From Planctomicrobium sp051465645 (GTDB lineage: Bacteria; Planctomycetota; Planctomycetia; Planctomycetales; Planctomycetaceae): DNA of 64,000 nucleotides. Positions 8,691 through 16,741 of this stretch are shown here, piece by piece. The number at the start of each line of letters is the position of its first letter. Positions within the stretch are counted from its first letter, which is position 1. The notes beneath the pieces were generated by a model. The model saw only the letters and a list, made by a program, of their open reading frames with translations. It had not been told where the DNA came from and ran no database searches. Position numbers and translations under genes: made by a program. The stretch spans positions 4,526,001-4,590,000 of the forward strand of contig NZ_CP195790.1 in the NCBI RefSeq assembly GCF_051465645.1. The letters run 5' to 3'.

Positions 8691-9815
8691 TTATTTGTAG
8701 GTCCACACAATTCCGAATTGTGCTTCGCTGGCAGCCTGAGTCAGTCCAAATGTGACGAATGGTTCAATGTTTACTCGTTCTTCCGCCTTCGTGATGGCAA
8801 AGCGAATGGCGTAGACATCGCGGTCACTTCCGGGAACCGAGAGCCCATCGACGTCAATTTCAGTTTCATAGCTTCCAATAAACTGTGCACTTAGGGTGAT
8901 TGACTCATTCACGCCAAAGCCCACGCCTAATCGATAGTCGAATGCGAGACCGGGAGTGACTTTCAGTCCACCAAAGTTATCTTCGAATCCATAGCGTGCC
9001 CCGACCGACCCGAACACGATCAAGGGGTCGTAGCGTTGAAGGGCAAGCAGGCTGGATCCATATTCCATGTACCCTCGTCCAAGTCCGGCATCAGGCCGAA
9101 TCCAGAGGGACGGCGCGTCTCCGGTTGGGATAGAGAGGGTGTTTGTCCAAACGAAATCCGACGCGGATTGATCATGCTTGGGCAGGGCGTAACTCAACGA
9201 GACGACGACGTCTCCGATGGGGCCACTATCGCTGCGGATGTCTTGACCTGGGACCGTGACTTGCTCGTGTGCATAGCCGAGTGGAACCAGAATCGATGTT
9301 TGCAGGTTTTTTGATAATCCGTAACGAAATGTCAGAGGAACGAAAATGTTTCGTTGCTGGATCTGTGCTTCGTCAATAAGTAGTGCCGGGGTGACGACCG
9401 GGATGTCAGCTTCGTTGTAGGTATAGACCAGACCCACGTCGACCTGAACGTCTCCCTTGTCCATCAGGACAGCCTGATTTCGCAGGAAGGTGATTGGTGG
9501 AAGCTGACGTTGTTGTTGAGTTGGGGCCTGTCCGAATCGTCTAGACGGTTCGAAATTCAGGTTTGGACCAACCTCTCCGCTATTGTTTGAGTTGTCAACT
9601 TCGTCGATTGGGACAGCTGCTTCATCGTCAATAATCGCTGGTGGGACGATGTTTGCAATCTGAAGGCGAGCAGGCATGGCATCGTCCGCCTCCTCGACGA
9701 ATGTTTTCGGAGGCAGGAAGATTGAAGAACCTGACGGATTTGGCCCATCGGCAAAAATAGGCTGATAAATCGCGAGTGATAACGCTACGGCATTTATGAT
9801 GTTGTGTTTTTTCAC
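8691..9815 (-). CDS. Putative outer-membrane beta-barrel transporter (FapF / MetA-degradation-like)
   Basis: 374 residues from a GTG start at 9813-9815. Signal peptide about 1-22 (ALSLAIYQPIFA-DG). Residues 23-110 are acidic, Pro/Asn/Gln-rich and probably disordered. From about 115 (GDVQVDVGLVYTYNE) onward there are about 12 amphipathic strands (SILVPLGYAHE, VVVSLSYALP, DFVWTNTLSIP, GVGFGVNESITLSAQ), ending in FGIVWTYK. The pattern resembles the putative outer-membrane transporter family related to the MetA-pathway phenol degradation protein, and the FapF barrel, which also has an extra-barrel N-terminal region. With the downstream C39 protein it probably forms a two-gene secretion unit (inference). 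No inner-membrane partner is linked. Confidence 0.65.
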   Translation of the reverse strand: MKKHNIINAVALSLAIYQPIFADGPNPSGSSIFLPPKTFVEEADDAMPARLQIANIVPPAIIDDEAAVPIDEVDNSNNSGEVGPNLNFEPSRRFGQAPTQQQRQLPPITFLRNQAVLMDKGDVQVDVGLVYTYNEADIPVVTPALLIDEAQIQQRNIFVPLTFRYGLSKNLQTSILVPLGYAHEQVTVPGQDIRSDSGPIGDVVVSLSYALPKHDQSASDFVWTNTLSIPTGDAPSLWIRPDAGLGRGYMEYGSSLLALQRYDPLIVFGSVGARYGFEDNFGGLKVTPGLAFDYRLGVGFGVNESITLSAQFIGSYETEIDVDGLSVPGSDRDVYAIRFAITKAEERVNIEPFVTFGLTQAASEAQFGIVWTYK

Positions 9816-11225
9816 CGTGGCACACTATTCTTCGGTTTCTTGGTGAGCGATCGTTATCTGTCTTTGCTGTCTCGTTGATAATTGATGCAGCTTGGCAGTT
9901 AACGGTCGGTCATGTTGCGTTTGAAATTGACAAGTGAGACATGTCTCTTGAACTTCTTCCGGGCACTTGTGATGCCGGGTGATTGCCGCATGTTCAATCG
10001 TGATTCAATTGAGTGATGTCTGGTCTGTCGTGGCCCCCTCATTGTCATACTCTTGATAAGTACGACGCCCGCCCCCTCGGCCCCTCTCAGATGTCCCGCC
10101 TGCAAAATGTCCATTGAGGTCTGAGAAGTTCGATAAGCTGATGGATCGTTTTCTCTACTGCTCTCGGTGGCTGGGATTGCCTGGTCATCATTTGATGTCA
10201 GTGCAGTTGCAGTTCGAGAAAGTGTGAACTTGTCTGGTTCGCTAGATCACCAGATGTTGCAATAACTCCCTTTATGCCTTTTTAAACAGGTTGAGGTCTG
10301 TTCTTGCAGAAGTCACTTCTGTTTTAGTAGTCGCCTCTGGATCCTCCATCTGGCGATTAACTTTCGTGACTGCCTTATTGATCGGATGGTTGATGCGATT
10401 CAGTGTGCGAATTGCAGTTTTCTGGTCCGCTAATGCTGTTTTCATCGGTTCGTGCATGTCGCAATGTTTACATTCTTTCTAAGTTAACATTGCTGCAACG
10501 TTATGTCCTTGAAGTGTTTAACTTCGGTGAGTATTCTCGCTTATAACCATTCGTGTGTGAATTTCTATGACCTGAGTGATGCTGCTAATGGCTGGTGTTT
10601 TTGCACGAGTTCAGTTGATTTACCGCAGTTTCATTGTTCTTGATTGTTGGTTCACTCACGATCCATTTCGTGTAACGATACATATTGTTTTCGGTGCTAA
10701 TTGAAGCCGTAGGAGGAGAGCCTGAGTGTTGGCTTGCGAGTCGATTAAAGGTGCCACTTTCGAGAAGATTTACACTCGAATGCGAATGGTTCTTTTGTTG
10801 CACAGATCCTTTGGGAATCGCGATGACGGGGGGGGGGGGCACGCACGTCGTCGGGGAGGGACTTTCACGCATTCGACAGACGAAATGCAGGGTGTCCTAC
10901 AGTTTTTGTCTGTTACATCGCGGATACAAGCCGGATCGCCCTGTGGGCTTTCTAGAGAGAAGGCTTGTCTGATTCTGATATCGCAGCGAATTATGCCATG
11001 CACGAGTGTTACAGAGTCGTTAGATTCGTGCAGGATCTCTTGTCTGTTTGAATGATTCTTATGGGAGGGGTTGGTGAGGGGTGAGAATACTTGCTGGTGC
11101 GCTTTCTTACAGGATTATGAAAGCGTGAAGATTTGCGTGAATCGTATAAGACGTGACGATCGCTTATTAACCGTCGTTTCGTCGATTGAAACGTAGTGCC
11201 GTGGTCAAGGCGGAGCATGGCCAGC
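9816..11225. other. 1.4-kb region without a recognisable gene
   Basis: Sequence upstream of the barrel gene and downstream of the decarboxylase gene. Frames are short and without ribosome-binding sites. The plus strand is rich in T and G (for example 10500-10650). A run of 12 G occurs at 10828-10839. The promoter of the barrel/C39 unit should lie just above 9815. I see no tRNA, IS end or CRISPR repeat. Confidence 0.6.
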
Positions 11226-11330
11226 TTAAAGCATTTCCAGAAATCATGCGGCGTTCTGGCACGCGGGATTCAGCTATCTCTCATATTGAGAAGGCTGCTG
11301 CGCGGCCACATGATAGACCGATCCGGTCTA
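11226..11330 (+). repeat. Dispersed ~104-bp repeat, copy A
   Basis: Aligns over its full length with the copies at 26918-27021 (same orientation) and 38446-38548 (reverse). Landmarks in order: TTCCAGAAAT, a GCACGCGG word, ATTCAG, a TCTC..GAGA hairpin, the best-conserved block GGCTGCTGCGCGGCCACA, and a terminal hairpin AGACCG-ATC-CGGTCT. Its right edge (CTA at 11328-11330) is the complement of the TAG stop of the decarboxylase gene, so the gene ends exactly where the repeat begins. Confidence 0.85.
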
Positions 11331-12686
11331 GTAGGCGGAAAGAACTCGACGGCAGGCAGATTCCAGTCGGTTCAAGATTTCCGGCATCACGTCGAGATGT
11401 TCCGGCTTCATGACAGTTGCCCTTAAGCATGTCACGTCTGGGCGATCCCAGTGCTGAATCCTCGTGTGACACATTGCAAACTGTTGAGAAAGACTGAGCA
11501 GGGCAAGGTGGACCTGTTCTTCTGCAGCAGCGTTAAAAATCTGTTGAGCGAGTTTGCTCGCTTGCGATGCAGTGTCTGCGTTGACCGTCCAGACCACAAT
11601 GTCAAGTTCCGGGTCTGCTATCGCTGTGAATTCAGGTTGCCTTTGAATCCACTGATGAAGTGTGAGTGCTGCTAGTCTGGATTTCTCCAGTCGTTGTGCA
11701 AAGGCGCCGCCGAACTGGAGGGGGAATGCCTGCATCGTGGCCCAAAGTGCGACCGCAGATGCTCCTGGACGAGAACACTCCAGAGAGATCTCTCCTAAAT
11801 GAAGATCGCTGGACGTGAAATAGGTATAGGGAGATTCATGTTTATAGATCGCTGCGATTCGAGGATCTTTGAAGAGGACGCACCCACATCCATATGGCTG
11901 GAGGCCATGTTTATGGGGGTCGATCACGATGGAGTCGACATCCGACATCGCTGCGAATTCTTCTGAAGTGTCAACTCGCAGGTTGCTGACCAATCGGAAA
12001 TACCCTCCATACGCCGAATCGACGTGCAGCCTGAAATCGTACTTTTTCTTTAGTTCAACGAGCCTCGTTAATGGATCCACGGCTCCGATCCCGGTTGTTC
12101 CCAGTGTAGCGACAACTGTTCCAATCAGGTCCTGCTTCAGAAGGTCTTCTAATGCGGAGAGGTTCATCTTTCCGTTAGAATCAACAGGGATTGAATAGAA
12201 TGGAACCTGAAGGACATCGGTGAGACGCGAGTGTGTGTAATGTGCCTGCTCGGATGCTGCGACCCCTTTGCCGCCAGTGAGCTCTCTGGCGATCCACAGG
12301 GCTTCAAAGTTTGCCATCGTGCCGCCGCCGCAGAGGTGGCCGATATGGGTTTCCCAGCCAAACATCTGTGCGATCTGGTCGATGCACTCGAATTCCATTT
12401 CGGAACTCGCCCGACCTCCATCCATTGCGTGATTGTTCGGGTTAATGCACATGGCAAGTGCATATGCTAAGTGAGCCACAGGGTGAGGTGGCTTTAACAT
12501 CTGCCCCAGATAGAAGGGGTGCTGATAAGGGAAGTTGTTGTGTAGACGATCGGCCGTCGCTGTCAGAATTCCTGCGATGACATCTGCTGGAAGATCGTTC
12601 TGCTCAATCGAGGGAAGAGTTCGAAATCCTTCCTCAAGGCGGCCGATAGCTGATTTTAAGAGGGCCAGGTGCTCAGGTGTTAACAT
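11328..12686 (-). CDS. PLP-dependent group II decarboxylase-like protein
   Basis: 452 residues, close to the usual size of the aromatic-L-amino-acid / glutamate decarboxylase family. The PLP-binding Lys is in DPHKHGLQPYG (about 260). LHVDSAYGG supplies the Asp that contacts the pyridine nitrogen, and GGGTMANFEAL is the phosphate-binding stretch. The family converts amino acids to amines or, in some members, carries out decarboxylation-linked oxidation or sulfinate chemistry; the substrate is not predictable here. ATG start at 12684-12686, only 8 bp after the stop of the upstream gene, so translationally linked to an envelope operon. It is the last gene of that operon and its stop codon lies in repeat copy A. 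No signal peptide, so cytoplasmic. Confidence 0.85.
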   Translation of the reverse strand: MLTPEHLALLKSAIGRLEEGFRTLPSIEQNDLPADVIAGILTATADRLHNNFPYQHPFYLGQMLKPPHPVAHLAYALAMCINPNNHAMDGGRASSEMEFECIDQIAQMFGWETHIGHLCGGGTMANFEALWIARELTGGKGVAASEQAHYTHSRLTDVLQVPFYSIPVDSNGKMNLSALEDLLKQDLIGTVVATLGTTGIGAVDPLTRLVELKKKYDFRLHVDSAYGGYFRLVSNLRVDTSEEFAAMSDVDSIVIDPHKHGLQPYGCGCVLFKDPRIAAIYKHESPYTYFTSSDLHLGEISLECSRPGASAVALWATMQAFPLQFGGAFAQRLEKSRLAALTLHQWIQRQPEFTAIADPELDIVVWTVNADTASQASKLAQQIFNAAAEEQVHLALLSLSQQFAMCHTRIQHWDRPDVTCLRATVMKPEHLDVMPEILNRLESACRRVLSAY

Positions 12687-12694
12687 TATAATGG

Positions 12695-14257
12695 CTACAT
12701 TGAACGCTTCTCAAAGAGCTTGCGTTCTGACGTGACGTTTGTTTTGAGATCGTTCAGTCGAGTGTGGTCCAGGTGCTTCTGCGCGGAAACACGAATCGCT
12801 TCGCATAGCCTTTCGATACGGATCTCAGCAACGCGGTCATTTGCCTGTTGTGCTGCGAAAACCGAATTGAGTTGCAGCTTTTCAATCTTTGCCAGGAACG
12901 CCTGTTGGCTGGGAAGCTGATCGAGTTCGGTGAGCAGTGAATCCACTTTGGTCCATCGCTCCTGATCCGCTGCCGTGCGAATTCTTGCCATGACAATTTC
13001 TCGTGTTGCCACGAGGTCCAGCAATTCACTCTCCATAATGGCGATTTCGCCTTCCACTGCAAGTCTTGCACTGTCATCAGGAACATCAAGTTCCAGTCTG
13101 GGAACAATGCCAGCAACAATCGGAACTTTTGCCAGTACGGAGTTCCCACTGAAGACTGTCAGCTGTTTGAGCGGATGTTCCGGATCGCCTGTCAGTACTA
13201 GACTTCCTTCTCGGCTCGTCAGCAATGGAACAGGTGCGGCTGTTGCTGGCGTTTCCGTGGTTGTGTTGCTTTCAGTGTGAGTTGCTGCTGATTCAGATTC
13301 TGGGGTGGATTCGACTTTCGCGGCGGAGACATGCGGGATGTCAATGAGTTCGCAACGCGTCGCGGCGAGAGGGTTCTGCTTCTTTCCCCGAGGGATAATT
13401 GTCACAACGGTTTTGAGTGGCAATGGGCGTTCACGTAGTGCCCAGGCGGAAACTCGGCGACTGGGATTGGGGAAGGGGGATCGGAACGTTGAATGCAATT
13501 TGCACTGCGCTCTTGCCCGGTCAGTCGATTCAATTTGCAGGTACGTCCATGGGATCTGTTGGATCGCGACGAGTTCCTGTCGGCGATTGAGGACGCGTAG
13601 AAATGGGAGCAAGATGTCCCCGTGATTAATAGTGGATGCAATCAATTGATGCGAAGGAAATTCTCCTGCCTGGATCACTCCTTCTATCTCGCCATTGGGG
13701 CGAACTTGAATTTCCAGCAACGGGCGAAATGCCTGAGTGACCGCTGTGGCCATTTCGTTGATGAATTCACGTTCATCATGGCACTCGGCACGATAGACCG
13801 CTCCATATGTCTGAGAGAGTTGATCCCATTCTCGACAGGTGATTAACTGCGATCCGGCATGATTCGAGACCGAGACGCAGATCGTTTTGTCGCTGTTCGC
13901 AATATGCCAGTCTGGGGCGGAGGCTGTACGAGTGGGAGCCATCAATGCTTCACTCGTGATTGAGGAGGACGCCAGATGAATGTCCGTTTTCCAGCTGCCG
14001 CTGTGCCATGACGCCAGCAGTTGTTTGCAGTCGGTGGCCCAGCCTTCAAGTGTGGTGTTTGCGATGGCCGAGGGACCAGGTGCAGAGAGGACGACAGCAA
14101 CCTGATAAGGCCGCAGACTGAGCGGCGCAGGTTGCTCGGCGACAGGTGATTTTCCCGTCGCAGGTGGTTGTCCCGGACACTGGCCAGCGTGGGCAAACAG
14201 GAATGTGAACAGGAGGCCGCAGCAGATGACTGTGCTCGAATTGAAGGAGTTTCGCAT
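12695..14257 (-). CDS. Secreted protein of unknown function in the ExbB/ExbD operon
   Basis: 520 residues. Signal peptide about 1-25 (CCGLLFTFLFAHAG). The body has no motif I recognise: a mixed alpha/beta region to about 300, a Ser/Thr/Ala/Glu-rich linker (about 315-350), a short beta-rich part, then a helical, charged C-terminus (about 400-520) that may form coiled coils. The ATG directly follows the TAA of the upstream gene (zero spacing), with GGAG serving as ribosome-binding site inside that gene's end, which implies translational coupling. The linkage suggests it works with the TPR/substrate-binding protein in the periplasm (inference). Confidence 0.75.
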   Translation of the reverse strand: MRNSFNSSTVICCGLLFTFLFAHAGQCPGQPPATGKSPVAEQPAPLSLRPYQVAVVLSAPGPSAIANTTLEGWATDCKQLLASWHSGSWKTDIHLASSSITSEALMAPTRTASAPDWHIANSDKTICVSVSNHAGSQLITCREWDQLSQTYGAVYRAECHDEREFINEMATAVTQAFRPLLEIQVRPNGEIEGVIQAGEFPSHQLIASTINHGDILLPFLRVLNRRQELVAIQQIPWTYLQIESTDRARAQCKLHSTFRSPFPNPSRRVSAWALRERPLPLKTVVTIIPRGKKQNPLAATRCELIDIPHVSAAKVESTPESESAATHTESNTTTETPATAAPVPLLTSREGSLVLTGDPEHPLKQLTVFSGNSVLAKVPIVAGIVPRLELDVPDDSARLAVEGEIAIMESELLDLVATREIVMARIRTAADQERWTKVDSLLTELDQLPSQQAFLAKIEKLQLNSVFAAQQANDRVAEIRIERLCEAIRVSAQKHLDHTRLNDLKTNVTSERKLFEKRSM

Positions 14258-16726
14258 TTATGGAAGCTCCTTCGCATACCAAGCATCCTGAGTCCAGTCG
14301 TCGATGTTCTGAAGACTGTGGACAGGCTGCTGCGAGAACCCGCGAATGTTCTTACGGACAATGAGGAACTGATCAACTTCCCAAAGTGGAATGAGCGTCG
14401 TGTTGGTCACAAGTAATCGGTTCAGGTCTTTCAGCGAATTCGTGATGACGGAAGGGGAGCCTGCTCGGTCGAGTTGAATCAATCGTTGCTTGATCCAGTC
14501 TGGGTAGGAATCAAGTCCGGCAATTGTGCTCGTCTGATCTGGGGCGAGAAACGGCCAGAGTTCCAATGCCGGTTCTGGCATCTGAATGGTGCGATAAGCG
14601 ATGTCCCACGACTCTGGAGGGGAACTGTCTGCGTGGACGACGTGAATCGTCAGGCCGATCTGCCGCCAGCTCCGAGCAATTTCTTCAGCGGCTTCATTCG
14701 CGACGACCCCGGGGGCGACAACCATCGTCAATGCTGGCAGCTTTCCTTCCAGCTTGTGTCGGGCGGCGAGTGCCATTGCGAACCCGGCGGAGATATCGAA
14801 TCGGCGAGGGGAGACCTCGTTGTTGCGCCCAGGGTGACTTGCAAAATACGGTGTCGAGACCAGTCGACCGTTGGGGGACTGAGAGTCTCTGAGGACGAAA
14901 TCATTCAGGATGCGTTGTCGATCGATGGCAAATGCTAATGCGTTTCGTAGCTCCACTGTTTTCAAGGGGATGCTGTTCGGGTTGAACTGGAGCAGGTGTG
15001 TGACTGGTTGCTGCATCTGCTGAATGAAGAACTGACGGTTGAAGAGATCCTCTCGCTGTAAACGTCTGAGGAGGACATCAGGGAGACCGGTTGTCATGTC
15101 GACTTCCCCTCGCTTTAACGCTTGTACCACCCGTTCTGGAGAATCGAATCGGCGAAGGACGATTTCGGCGATGTGGTACTGCTTCTGTTGCTCAGGTTCA
15201 GCGATCACTCGACGATAGGAGATCTCGCTTGGAACGCCGTCGTTCGTTGACTGTTCACCGCTGCTTCGTGTAGCGGAGATCCGTTCAATTACGCGGAACC
15301 CACCTGGGAGTTGAGACCCGTCACTGTTGTCGGCGCTGGTTGCCGTGTCAGGAAATGCAATGCTTGCCAGCAACGGTTCGACGCGTGCAGGAACCCGACG
15401 GAAGTGGAGCGTTAATTGAGTTGGGGAATGAATTTCGACTCCCTCAAGAAAGCTGGCCAGACGTTCGTCGTAGGTAGGGGAGTTCGGTTCAATCTGTGCG
15501 TGAATCAGCTGGGCGATTTCATGTGCCGTTACCGTTCTCAATGATTCATGAGGCTGAGGAAACTGACGCATCGTCAATACCCATCGCCGTCCAAGGAATC
15601 GCGGTTCCCAGTCATCAAAGAGTCTGGTGCGGTAGTACGCGACGCCATCTTTTAAACGGTCAATTTCGAATAAAGAAAGTCGTGTAATGTGCTGGAACTG
15701 CTTGTCAGCAAGTGTGGGGAAGGGGTAGGCACGACTTTCGCCGGGGAGTTCGGTTACGCCAAATTCGAGTTGCTGATCCCGTTCAACGTGGCGTTTGAAG
15801 GGGGCTACGAGTGTGTTGAGAGGAGGCCAGCGTTGGACTGATTGTTTGGCCAGTTGTGTCGCTTTGCGGAAGTCCTGATCTGCGGCGGCGCGATCCGCTT
15901 CACTCATGAGTGCGGACGCTTGCTCGCTGAGTTGCTTCTCGAATCGCTGAAAGACGGGATCGGAAGGGAACTTTTTCTGCAGCTGATTGAGGAAGTATTG
16001 TGCTCGAATGAACTGCCCATCTTTGATTGCCGTCTCTGCCAGTCGCTGGACGGCTGTGCCCATGTTTGCCTGCAGTTCAGGGAACCGTGGATTGCGGTCA
16101 AAGAGTTCATTGAACAGACGGAATGCCGGTTCAGGTTGTCCGGCCTCCAGTTTTTGTCGGGCGTCCAGAAACAGGAACTTCTGGCTTGTTGAATCGACGC
16201 CGGGCCAGTTTGGTCGTTCCCGCTGGAGTCTTGAAAGGAGTTCGTATGCCACCGGGAGCTGGTTCTCGGTGAAGAGGAGTTCGATACGCCGTAAGACCAG
16301 TTCTTCATGATGAATGACTGAACGTATCTGTCTGATCGGCAAGCTGAACTCGCGCCGGTCGGTCTCGTCAGGGAGCGTGACAACAACTGTGCTGAGATCC
16401 TCGATCTCGCGAGTGACACGATCCTTGGCTTCACCAGCAAGTCGAATGCGTTCAATCTCCTTTGCTGCAACCGCCTCCTTTCGCTCCTGGATCGGAAAGG
16501 GACGAGGTTGAATCAGATGGACTTTCAACACGTCCTCATTCAACAGCACGATCCAGTCGATGGGCGTTTCGTTGAGCAATGCTTCGGCTGAAGGGACTTC
16601 CATGTCTCGCAATTTCGTCAGCACTTGCGGGACAGCATCATCGGCATACAGGCAAGGGGCGAGCCAGACCCAGATCACCAGCACGATCTGCAGAGGAAGA
16701 ACGAGTTGTCGACGCGGGGATTGCAT
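14258..16726 (-). CDS. Large exported protein: TPR-like region plus family-5 solute-binding domain
   Basis: 822 residues. Signal peptide about 1-29 (IVLVIWVWLAPCLYA-DD). Residues about 150-310 are helical TPR-like repeats (QPEPAFRLFNELFDRNPRFPEL; DGQFIRAQYFLNQLQKKFP). From about 350 to 815 the sequence follows the family-5 peptide/nickel-binding ABC solute-binding fold: ALKRGEVDMTTGLP, LQFNPNSIPLKTVELRNALAFAIDRQ, IPLWEVDQFLIVRKNIRGF. Normal family-5 proteins have about 500-600 residues and neighbouring permease and ATPase genes; none occurs here. Binding of peptides or a similar ligand for sensing, or assembly with the ExbB/ExbD complex, is more likely than classical uptake (inference). It lies 15 bp after the FHA/propeller gene. 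Confidence 0.75.
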   Translation of the reverse strand: MQSPRRQLVLPLQIVLVIWVWLAPCLYADDAVPQVLTKLRDMEVPSAEALLNETPIDWIVLLNEDVLKVHLIQPRPFPIQERKEAVAAKEIERIRLAGEAKDRVTREIEDLSTVVVTLPDETDRREFSLPIRQIRSVIHHEELVLRRIELLFTENQLPVAYELLSRLQRERPNWPGVDSTSQKFLFLDARQKLEAGQPEPAFRLFNELFDRNPRFPELQANMGTAVQRLAETAIKDGQFIRAQYFLNQLQKKFPSDPVFQRFEKQLSEQASALMSEADRAAADQDFRKATQLAKQSVQRWPPLNTLVAPFKRHVERDQQLEFGVTELPGESRAYPFPTLADKQFQHITRLSLFEIDRLKDGVAYYRTRLFDDWEPRFLGRRWVLTMRQFPQPHESLRTVTAHEIAQLIHAQIEPNSPTYDERLASFLEGVEIHSPTQLTLHFRRVPARVEPLLASIAFPDTATSADNSDGSQLPGGFRVIERISATRSSGEQSTNDGVPSEISYRRVIAEPEQQKQYHIAEIVLRRFDSPERVVQALKRGEVDMTTGLPDVLLRRLQREDLFNRQFFIQQMQQPVTHLLQFNPNSIPLKTVELRNALAFAIDRQRILNDFVLRDSQSPNGRLVSTPYFASHPGRNNEVSPRRFDISAGFAMALAARHKLEGKLPALTMVVAPGVVANEAAEEIARSWRQIGLTIHVVHADSSPPESWDIAYRTIQMPEPALELWPFLAPDQTSTIAGLDSYPDWIKQRLIQLDRAGSPSVITNSLKDLNRLLVTNTTLIPLWEVDQFLIVRKNIRGFSQQPVHSLQNIDDWTQDAWYAKELP

Positions 16727-16741
16727 GTGAGTTTGATGGAC

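Noticed and set aside
10272..10457. 61-codon minus-strand frame with a fairly protein-like look
   Set aside because: No ribosome-binding site and it lies in a region of biased composition.
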